Of a DNA stretch of 64,000 nt, positions 43,326 through 49,676 are shown piece by piece. Origin of the DNA: Mageeibacillus sp. UBA6980 (GTDB lineage Bacteria; Bacillota; Clostridia; Saccharofermentanales; Saccharofermentanaceae); assembly GCA_002450095.1 (NCBI GenBank), contig DJYK01000019.1, positions 1 to 64,000 on the forward strand, read 5' to 3'. Below the pieces are notes generated by a model that ran no database searches, was not told the DNA's origin, and saw only the letters and a program-made list of their open reading frames with translations. Position numbers and translations under genes: made by a program. How positions within the stretch are numbered: position 1 is the first letter of the stretch; each line of letters begins with the position of its first letter.

Positions 43326-44114
43326 ATGAAGATGTTTAAGAAGGTTATGTCAGTTGCAGTTGTTGCTGCTATGGCTCTTTCTGTTTTCGCCTGCGCTGAT
43401 ACAGCAGCAGAGACAGCCGCTGAGACAGAAGAAACAGTTGCTGCAGGTCTTTCTCTTGACGGACTCGAGTACATGTCTTATGAGGAATACGATGCCGCAG
43501 ATTTTGATACTGAAGTTACTGTTCTTTGTATGGTTCAGGCAACTCAGTCCTGGTGGGAGAATGAAGGTCAGGGCGTTATCACTGTATATGCACAGGATTA
43601 CGACGGCGCTTATTTCATCTACAACATGGCTTGCACCGAGGAAGAGGCTGCTTTGCTCACTCCCGGTACAACTATCCTTGTAACAGGATACAAGAGCCAG
43701 TGGTCCGGTGAGATCGAGATCACAGACGCAACATTCGAGTTCGTTGATCACCAGGGTGAAGTTTTTGAGCCTGCCGATCTTACAGAGCACTTCGGCGATG
43801 AGGATTTCCTCTATGCATATCAGAACGAGTTCTTCGCTATGAATGATCTTACTGTTGAGGCTATCGGCGAGAACGGCGAGGCTTTCCTCTATAAGTACGA
43901 CGGTTCCGGATCTCAGGGTGATGATCTGTACTTCCGTGTAACAAACGGCGAGACATCCGCAACATTCACGGTAGAGTCTTACCTCACAGGTCCTGACACA
44001 GATGTTTATCAGGCTGTTGAAGGCTTGAATGTAGGCGATACGATCGATGTACAGGGATTCCTTTACTGGTATGAAGGCGTTAACCCTCACATCACATCAG
44101 TTGTTGTTGAGTAA
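43326..44114 (+). CDS. Secreted lipoprotein with two OB-like domains, unknown function
   Basis: 262 residues. Signal peptide with possible lipobox SVFAC (Cys23), then an Ala/Glu/Thr-rich linker. Two similar beta-rich units follow: one with VITVYAQDYDGAYFIYNM then TILVTGYKSQWSGEIEI, the second with DDLYFRVTNGETSATFTVESY then TIDVQGFLYWYEGVNPHI. That pattern resembles tandem OB folds of secreted nucleic-acid or sugar-binding proteins, an inference from strand pattern only. It has a strong terminator after it and its own promoter. Confidence 0.65.
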   Translation: MKMFKKVMSVAVVAAMALSVFACADTAAETAAETEETVAAGLSLDGLEYMSYEEYDAADFDTEVTVLCMVQATQSWWENEGQGVITVYAQDYDGAYFIYNMACTEEEAALLTPGTTILVTGYKSQWSGEIEITDATFEFVDHQGEVFEPADLTEHFGDEDFLYAYQNEFFAMNDLTVEAIGENGEAFLYKYDGSGSQGDDLYFRVTNGETSATFTVESYLTGPDTDVYQAVEGLNVGDTIDVQGFLYWYEGVNPHITSVVVE

Positions 44115-44136
44115 TCAATAATAGCGATCGAGCATT

Positions 44137-44176
44137 AATGTCCCGGGAGCCCGAAGACGCTCCCGGGACATTTTTA
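44137..44176 (+). terminator. Rho-independent terminator
   Basis: A 14-bp perfect stem, AATGTCCCGGGAGC with GCTCCCGGGACATT, loop CCGAAGAC, followed by TTTAT. Confidence 0.95.
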
Positions 44177-44203
44177 TTGACATTAAACCACTTGTGCTAT
44201 AAT
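44177..44203 (+). promoter_or_regulatory. Promoter for the Lys/Ala-rich membrane protein gene
   Basis: TTGACA (44177-44182), a 15-bp spacer and extended -10 TGCTATAAT (44195-44203). It directly abuts the preceding terminator. Confidence 0.65.
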
Positions 44204-44230
44204 CAAATAAGATTTACGGAGGTAATGAAT

Positions 44231-44839
44231 ATGGCTGATAAAGATAATGTAAAGGATCAGAATTCTGCCCTTGTTGATGATAATAATGCTCCGACTTCTG
44301 AGGAGACCAAAGAGTTTTCTGCCGTTGAGGCCGTAAAGCCGGAATCTCAGGACAATAATAATGCAACTTCAAAAGAAGAAAGCAAAGGCGCTTCTGCAGT
44401 TGCCGCACCTGTAGTCGATAAGGCTGCCAAGGACAGGATAGCCGCTGCGCAGAAGGCCGCTAAGAAAGAAGAGAGAGAGCAGGCAAGAAAGCAGGCTAAG
44501 ATCGATAAGAAGGCTAAGAAAGCCGCGGAGTATCAGTCCAAGATCGAGCAATGCCCCAGGGACTACAGACCGGTAAGCACAGGCGTATTCTTTTGGTGCG
44601 GACTCCTGTGTGTGCTTCCGGTGTTAGGTCTGTTGTTTACCATTATTTTCTCGCTCTTCCCGATCAATAAGAATTTTAAGAATTTCGCAAGGGCGATCCT
44701 CGCATGGTATGTTATCGCGATCATTGTGTTCCTTGTATTCGCGATAGTCGTAACTCTTGTAATGGGTCAATCGATCGCGGATTATATATGGCCGTTCGAG
44801 CAGTTCTTTGATCAGATAGGTCAGGCTCTCGGCATCTGA
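44231..44839 (+). CDS. Membrane protein with charged N-terminal region
   Basis: 202 residues from ATG 44231 (MADKDNVKDQN), 8 bp after GGAGG. ATG 44225 is too near that site. Residues 1-~115 are hydrophilic, first D/N/E/S-rich and then K/A-rich (AKKEEREQARKQAKIDKKAK). Two membrane helices follow (GVFFWCGLLCVLPVLGLLFTII; ILAWYVIAIIVFLVFAIVVTL). Not recognised; the charged part could bind nucleic acid or a partner. Followed by a terminator. Confidence 0.7.
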   Translation: MADKDNVKDQNSALVDDNNAPTSEETKEFSAVEAVKPESQDNNNATSKEESKGASAVAAPVVDKAAKDRIAAAQKAAKKEEREQARKQAKIDKKAKKAAEYQSKIEQCPRDYRPVSTGVFFWCGLLCVLPVLGLLFTIIFSLFPINKNFKNFARAILAWYVIAIIVFLVFAIVVTLVMGQSIADYIWPFEQFFDQIGQALGI

Positions 44840-44863
44840 TCCCTTATTAATCGTATTGAACAG

Positions 44864-44893
44864 ACAGCCCTGCTTCACGCGGGGCTGTTTTGT
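44864..44893 (+). terminator. Rho-independent terminator
   Basis: ACAGCCCTGC pairs with GCGGGGCTGT (one G-U), loop TTCAC, followed by TTTTGTATTTTT. Confidence 0.9.
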
Positions 44894-44980
44894 ATTTTTA
44901 TAGTATCAGTGATGACCCGTCTTTGTAACATTGTTAATCTAAAATGTTCTTATCAACATGAAAGTGAGGCAGTGTCACTT

Positions 44981-45607
44981 ATGGAAGAATTGCTTATTTC
45001 CAAAAAGGATCTTCTTAAAGTAACGCATATTTCCTATGGAACCCTTTACAGATGGAAGAGACTCGGTCTTATCCCTGAGAATTGGTTTATTCATAAAGCT
45101 ACGGATATAGGGCAGTCGACATATCTTCCTCGCGAGAAAGTGATCACAAGGATAGAGCGTATAAAAGAACTTAAGAACGAGCTTACCGTCGAGCAGATGC
45201 AGGAGCTGTTCTCCGCTAACGTTAAGAGCTTTAAGATCCCTCTTAAGGACTTCTCTGAACTCGGTATCGTATCCAAGCTGTCCATCACGGCTTTTACGAG
45301 CGTTTTCCCGACAAAGGATCATCTTGATTTCAATGATGTATTCTCCATGTATGTAGTAGATCATCTGATGAAGCTCTCCGGTTTCTATCTCGAGGATGCC
45401 AAGCAGGTGTTAAGGCTTCTTTGCAAATATCTTTCCAAGGAAACATCCAAGGACTATCAGCTCATCCTCCTTCGTAAGATGGGCGTTCCCATGACCGTGC
45501 TCGTTAAGGGCGATGAGGATATCCTGCTCGAAGACAGCACGGAGATAATAGCCTGTGCCAACCTGGTCGAGTTCGAATCCGCTCTGAAGAACAGGCTGAT
45601 CGCATAA
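44981..45607 (+). CDS. YhbD-like (DUF4004) putative regulator
   Basis: 208 residues from ATG 44981 (MEELLISKKDLLK). The start resembles a MerR-type winged helix, LISKKDLLKVTHISYGTLYRWKRLGLIPENWF, and the DUF4004/YhbD pattern continues to STYLPREKVITRIERI. The rest is helical and may sense a signal. In Bacillus YhbD lies beside bactofilins; here it precedes an ArsR gene by 7 bp and probably shares its mRNA. Function unknown. Confidence 0.8.
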   Translation: MEELLISKKDLLKVTHISYGTLYRWKRLGLIPENWFIHKATDIGQSTYLPREKVITRIERIKELKNELTVEQMQELFSANVKSFKIPLKDFSELGIVSKLSITAFTSVFPTKDHLDFNDVFSMYVVDHLMKLSGFYLEDAKQVLRLLCKYLSKETSKDYQLILLRKMGVPMTVLVKGDEDILLEDSTEIIACANLVEFESALKNRLIA

Positions 45608-45614
45608 GATTTCT

Positions 45615-46007
45615 ATGGATAAGACGCTTTTAACAAGGCTGACGACACTGGCCGAGCCGATACGTCTGGATATACTGATGATCATCAGTGCGTCCGGTAC
45701 GTGCTGTGCCGGCGATATCCTGTCGCACTTTGATATAACTCAGCCGACATTATCTCATCATATGAGAGTTCTTATCGAGAATGACCTTGTCAACGCGGTA
45801 AAGGACGGCAGATTCATGAGGTATTCCGTTAACACCGGTGCGGTGACGGAATTAAAACAGATCTTAGATGACCTTTGTGCCGATAAGAGCGTTTCTTCGA
45901 ATGTGTATGAGCTTGTCAGTCCGAAGGCTGATGAGAATCGCCCAAAGTCCGGTAAGAAGAAGGACAAAGATAAGAAGAAGAAAAAAGACAAGAAAAAGAA
46001 GAAATGA
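45615..46007 (+). CDS. ArsR-family regulator with Lys-rich tail
   Basis: 130 residues. The winged helix-turn-helix is standard: ILMIISASGTCCAGDILSHF, ITQPTLSHHMRVL and the wing VKDGRFMRYSVN. CC in the first helix could be part of a metal or thiol sensor. After residue ~107 comes a tail of mostly Lys and Asp (KKKDKDKKKKKDKKKKK), which is not usual in ArsR proteins and could add non-specific DNA binding. Target genes unknown. Confidence 0.88.
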   Translation: MDKTLLTRLTTLAEPIRLDILMIISASGTCCAGDILSHFDITQPTLSHHMRVLIENDLVNAVKDGRFMRYSVNTGAVTELKQILDDLCADKSVSSNVYELVSPKADENRPKSGKKKDKDKKKKKDKKKKK

Positions 46008-46017
46008 TCCGAATTGA

Positions 46018-46056
46018 AGTGAACCCCCGAAGTTTGTCCAACTTCAGGGGTTCACT
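46018..46056. repeat. Long hairpin without U-tract
   Basis: AGTGAACCCCCGAAGTT and AACTTCAGGGGTTCACT form a 16-bp stem with one C/A mismatch around TGTCC. The next bases (ACATTATTG) are not a U-tract. It lies 11 bp after the ArsR stop and may end or stabilise that transcript. 46057-46190 otherwise is A/T-rich leader of the next gene. Confidence 0.75.
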
Positions 46057-46190
46057 ACATTATTGAGGCATTTTTGAATTATTCGCACAATTTTAACTTT
46101 TATCTATTCAAAAAATAGTGCAATTATTCTAAAATATATTTATCCGGTAAATAACGGATATAAAGTAACACTTCTGAAGGAGATCTTTTT

Positions 46191-46598
46191 ATGATTAAGA
46201 TTATCGCAGGTGAAAAGGGAACAGGTAAGACAGCTAAGCTCGTGGATGATATCAACACAGCAGCAAGACAGGATAATAACATCGTCTGTATCGAGAGAGG
46301 AAACAGACTTGACCAGCTCCTTAAGCCTAATGTACGTTTGGTTAATATGAAAGAATACCCCATCGAAGGTTTTGATCAGCTCCTGGCTTTCATCGCCGGA
46401 ATTTGTTCAAAAGATTATGATCTTACACATATCTATATCGACAGCATTTTTAAGGTAGCTAATGAGGATGGAATGGATAATCTCGAGAGTTTCATCACAA
46501 AGCTCGATGCTTTCTTAAAGGATACACCCGTTACTGCAATGATCATCTTAAGCGGTAAGGTAGACGATCTTCCCGATTCCGTTAAAGCTTACGTGTAA
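46191..46598 (+). CDS. Small P-loop protein of unknown function
   Basis: 135 residues. Starts with a Walker A, IIAGEKGTGKTAKLVDDI, and has a Walker-B-like THIYIDSIFK near the middle. It is close to the minimal size for a P-loop fold. No sensor or other NTPase motif is recognised. GAAGGAG precedes the ATG. The terminator that follows overlaps the end of the convergent gene. Confidence 0.75.
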   Translation: MIKIIAGEKGTGKTAKLVDDINTAARQDNNIVCIERGNRLDQLLKPNVRLVNMKEYPIEGFDQLLAFIAGICSKDYDLTHIYIDSIFKVANEDGMDNLESFITKLDAFLKDTPVTAMIILSGKVDDLPDSVKAYV

Positions 46599-46620
46599 GT
46601 TAAATTAGTATTTTATAGAA

Positions 46621-46653
46621 GAAGAAGGAGCCTCAGGGCTCCTTCTTCTTTTT
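46621..46653. terminator. Terminator within convergent 3' ends
   Basis: AAGAAGGAGCC (46622-46632) pairs with GGCTCCTTCTT (46637-46647), loop TCAG, followed by CTTTTT. It ends the P-loop gene and at the same time encodes the last codons and stop (KKKKEP-stop) of the - strand membrane protein. Confidence 0.85.
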
Positions 46654-47202
46654 AAGATAAAACTCGATATAACCGACAGCTATTGCCGGTAATAGTAATG
46701 CCAGGTAAAAGTTGTGTATAAAATGAGGAGCCCATTCGGTCATCGCGAGTGCAATTGCACAGATATTGTAAATGAACTGGGAGATCCATATGCCTTTATG
46801 TTCTCCCCAATAATAGAAATAGAACACATTATATACGCCGATCATCAGAAGTACTCCGATTATGCTAAAAATGTTCAGAAACACAAAATCAGCGTTGAAG
46901 GAAAAGGCTCCGTTTATAAGAAGAAGTGTCCCGATTGTTATCACAACAGGTCCCAGACACCAGATAAGCAGGACTTTTTTGCTGTAACGCTTGGATATGA
47001 AAGCGGTTATCACTTTTATTACATAGTTGATAATAAAAGCAGCAAGAGCTGTCAGTAGCAGAATTGATGACAGGGTTTGCAGTGGCGCAGGATCGCGATT
47101 TCCGAACAGATCCAAATTCTTGATGCTCTCGTAAAGAGCAAAGAAAAACAAAGGGATCAATAAGGTTGAAAGCAACCATTCTGTTTTTTGGCTTTTTGTC
47201 AT
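46633..47202 (-). CDS. Polytopic membrane protein of unknown function
   Basis: 189 residues with about 6 hydrophobic segments, a basic end (YLKKKKEP), and no family I can name. Segment examples: LLSTLLIPLFFFALYESI, LLLTALAAFIINYVIKVI. The ATG is preceded by AGGAGG. It is the only - strand gene between 26484 and the end of the window. The intergenic region to 47404 holds the divergent rimP promoter and leader. Confidence 0.75.
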   Translation of the reverse strand: MTKSQKTEWLLSTLLIPLFFFALYESIKNLDLFGNRDPAPLQTLSSILLLTALAAFIINYVIKVITAFISKRYSKKVLLIWCLGPVVITIGTLLLINGAFSFNADFVFLNIFSIIGVLLMIGVYNVFYFYYWGEHKGIWISQFIYNICAIALAMTEWAPHFIHNFYLALLLPAIAVGYIEFYLKKKKEP

Positions 47203-47350
47203 GACAAGCCTCCTGTTCTCATACGTTTTAGCAGAGTACTTTCATCAATATTTTACTATCAAAGAAAATTTATGCGAATACGGCAGAAGATTTGCCACAA
47301 AATTGCCTTTGTGTTATTATTTCCTTGTTCAGATAACAAAGGTTAAGTGA

Positions 47351-47379
47351 ACGAGCTTCTTGGAGCTCGTTTTTCTTTT
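47351..47379 (+). promoter_or_regulatory. Terminator hairpin in the leader of the rimP-nusA operon
   Basis: ACGAGCT (47351-47357) pairs with AGCTCGT (47364-47370), followed by TTTTCTTTT. A possible extended -10 TGTTATTAT lies about 30 bp upstream (about 47311-47319). The hairpin would thus be within the operon's own 5' UTR, as an attenuator. The near-repeat CAGATAACAAAGG / CAGATAAAGGGG flanks it. Confidence 0.6.
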
Positions 47380-47404
47380 ATCAGAAACAGATAAAGGGGT
47401 AAAA

Positions 47405-47872
47405 ATGGCAAAAAGATCAAAGATCGCTCAGGAGGCTTACGATATTGCTAAGCCTGAAGCGGAGAAGATGGGGATCGAGCTCGTAGATGCCGAATACAAG
47501 AAGGAAGGGCAGGGAATGTTCCTGAGGCTTTTTGTAGATCGTAAGGGCGGAATATCCATCGACGACTGTGAAGCCTTCAGCAAGGTCATAGATCCTATAT
47601 TTGATGAGAAGCTTAAATGCGATGCGGATTTCTTTGAGGTAAGTTCTCCGGGACTTACAAGACCTCTGGAAGATCTTGCCGATTACATCAGATACGAAGG
47701 CGAGAAGATAGATGTTAAGACTTTTACGGCGGATGAATCCGGAAGCAAGAGTTTTACAGGTAAGATCACAGGGGTAGTCGAAGAGAGGATTCAATTCGAG
47801 AAGGAAGACGGCAGCGTTGTTATGCTGGCACCGGCCGATATAAGCAAGGCCGTAAGACACATAGATTTTTAA
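47405..47872 (+). CDS. rimP: Ribosome maturation factor RimP
   Basis: 155 residues from ATG 47405 (MAKRSKIAQE), with AAAGGGG upstream. It assists 30S subunit assembly. Family features: GIELVDAEYKKEGQGMFLRLFVD, GGISIDDCEAFSK and FFEVSSPGLTRPL. It heads the conserved operon with nusA, ylxR, ylxQ, infB and rbfA. Confidence 0.95.
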   Translation: MAKRSKIAQEAYDIAKPEAEKMGIELVDAEYKKEGQGMFLRLFVDRKGGISIDDCEAFSKVIDPIFDEKLKCDADFFEVSSPGLTRPLEDLADYIRYEGEKIDVKTFTADESGSKSFTGKITGVVEERIQFEKEDGSVVMLAPADISKAVRHIDF

Positions 47873-47890
47873 TATTTGGAGGTATATAAA

Positions 47891-49066
47891 ATGGCAAAGA
47901 AGAAAGAAGTTAATGAGGAGCCTCGCGATAATGTCCTTGACGCTATCAAGATGCTCGCGAAGGAGAAGGGGATCGACGAAGAGGAGCTTATCAAAGCGGT
48001 TGAAGACGGAATCGTTGCCGCATACAGACGTGAGTTCTCGAGCAGTGTTTCCGGCGGCGTTATCGAGACTGTTGAAGCAGAGATCGATCGTGAGACCGGA
48101 GAGATCTATGTTTATCAGTTAAAAGAAGTAGTTGAGGAAGTATTCGATCCTACGAATGAAGTTTCTTTCGAAGAAGCAAGAAGAGTAGATCCCGATGTTG
48201 AGCTCGGTGACTCTCTCGAGTACGGACTCGATGTTAAGGATCTCGGAAGACTCGCTGCCATTTCCGCCAAGAGCGCTATTTCTCAGAAGGTAAGGACAGC
48301 AGAGAATAAGAGGATCAACGATGAGTTCTCCGGCAAGATCGGTGAACTTACGACAGGTACGATCATCAGAGCCGACAGACATAACGTGTTTGTAGACATC
48401 GGAAATGCCGAGGCGGTCCTTCCCAAGGGCGGTCAGATGAAGGGTGAGAAATACGACAACAATAAGACGATGAAGTTCATCGTTCTTAATGTTGAGATGC
48501 ATAACGACAGACCTTCCATTACTGTATCGAGAACTACCCCCAAGCTCGTAGAGAAGCTCTTCGAGCTCGAGATCCCGGAGATTAAGTCCGGTGAAGTTAT
48601 CATCAAGGCTATAGCAAGAGAAGCAGGATCAAGATCCAAGGTCGCGGTATATTCCCGTGACGAGAATATCGATGCCAAGGGTTCCTGCGTAGGACCGAGA
48701 GGTCAGCGTGTTCAGTCTGTTATGAACGAGCTCGGAAACGAGAAGATCGATATCATCGATTGGAACGAAGATCCCGCTCTGTTCATCAGTGAAGCACTGC
48801 AGCCTGCAAAGGCAGTAAGAGTAGATATCGAGATCACCACTAAGGAAGACGGTCATGTTGAGCGTAAAGCCAAGGTCATCGTTCCCGATCAGCAGTTCAA
48901 TCTCGCTATCGGAAGACTTGGACAGAATGTAAGACTTGCTGCCCGTCTGACAGGTTACACTATCGATATCAAGAGAGAGTCGGAAGATGCTTCCGAGGCA
49001 ACGAAGTCTGTTATCGACAAGTTTACCGTCGCAGAACAGGAAGAGGGAGAAACGTCTGAAGAATGA
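47891..49066 (+). CDS. nusA: Transcription termination/antitermination factor NusA
   Basis: 391 residues from ATG 47891 (MAKKKEVNEE), with GGAGG upstream. N-terminal RNAP-binding domain (VEDGIVAAYRREF), S1 domain (GTIIRADRHNVFVDIGNAEAVLP) and two KH domains (GSRSKVAVYS, GPRGQRVQSV; LAIGRLGQNVRLAARLTG). It controls pausing, intrinsic termination and antitermination, and may act on the hairpin in its own leader. The stop overlaps ylxR (ATGA). Confidence 0.97.
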   Translation: MAKKKEVNEEPRDNVLDAIKMLAKEKGIDEEELIKAVEDGIVAAYRREFSSSVSGGVIETVEAEIDRETGEIYVYQLKEVVEEVFDPTNEVSFEEARRVDPDVELGDSLEYGLDVKDLGRLAAISAKSAISQKVRTAENKRINDEFSGKIGELTTGTIIRADRHNVFVDIGNAEAVLPKGGQMKGEKYDNNKTMKFIVLNVEMHNDRPSITVSRTTPKLVEKLFELEIPEIKSGEVIIKAIAREAGSRSKVAVYSRDENIDAKGSCVGPRGQRVQSVMNELGNEKIDIIDWNEDPALFISEALQPAKAVRVDIEITTKEDGHVERKAKVIVPDQQFNLAIGRLGQNVRLAARLTGYTIDIKRESEDASEATKSVIDKFTVAEQEEGETSEE

Positions 49067-49350
49067 GCAATCAGTCTCCAAAGAAGCAACCGCAGAGGAT
49101 GTGTGTAAGCTGCAGGACCAGACGCGATAAGAAAGATCTGGTGCGCGTGACGCTCGGCGAAGACGGGAACCTGATCGTGGATCCGACGGGCAAGCATCCC
49201 GGAAGAGGTGCATATCTTTGTAAGAACGAGGATTGTATCAAGACCGAACTCAAGGCGCAGAGGATTTCCAAAGGACTTAATGCTCATACTGACGGAAAGT
49301 CCCTGGAACAGATTGCAAAGGAGATACTGGAGCTTTGCGGGACGAACTAG
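49063..49350 (+). CDS. ylxR: YlxR (DUF448) RNA-binding protein
   Basis: 95 residues. The DUF448 hallmark MCVSCRTRRDKKDLVRV is near the start, and GRGAYLCKN in the middle. YlxR-family proteins bind RNA; a homologue (RnpM) modulates RNase P. The gene overlaps nusA (ATGA) and ylxQ by 16 bp. Confidence 0.93.
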   Translation: MSNQSPKKQPQRMCVSCRTRRDKKDLVRVTLGEDGNLIVDPTGKHPGRGAYLCKNEDCIKTELKAQRISKGLNAHTDGKSLEQIAKEILELCGTN

Positions 49351-49658
49351 GTATTTTGAGATTCCTGGGACTTGCCTCCAAAGCGGGGAAGGTCATATCC
49401 GGTTACGATCAGGTGGAAGCCTGTCTTAACAAAGGGAATGCGAAGCTGTTGATCATATCGACGGATATATCGAAGAATACTTTGTCACGGATCCTCGATA
49501 TAGCCGAGAGGTTGGATGATCGTATGCCGCCGGCATACAGTTTCTCGACCAAGTTCGAACTCGGAAGAGCGATCGGCAGACCGGACAGAGCTTTGGTAGC
49601 GGTTACGGATACGGGGTTTGCAGACAGATTGTCAGCGTTGCTTCAAATGGAAGATTAA
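49335..49658 (+). CDS. ylxQ: YlxQ, L7Ae-like RNA-binding protein
   Basis: 107 residues with the L7Ae/L30e fold: LGLASKAGKVISGYDQVEACL, LLIISTDISKNT, and FELGRAIGRPDRALVAVTD. Proteins of this type bind kink-turn RNA. The start is TTG 49335, inside ylxR; TTG 49353 is an alternative that would begin at MRFLGLASK. Standard position between ylxR and infB. Confidence 0.9.
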   Translation: MRDELGILRFLGLASKAGKVISGYDQVEACLNKGNAKLLIISTDISKNTLSRILDIAERLDDRMPPAYSFSTKFELGRAIGRPDRALVAVTDTGFADRLSALLQMED

Positions 49659-49676
49659 TTAGGAGGATATTCATTA

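Noticed and set aside
43350..44090. 246-codon frame on the - strand within the OB-like lipoprotein gene
   Set aside because: No SD or promoter; the + strand frame has a signal peptide, SD and terminator.
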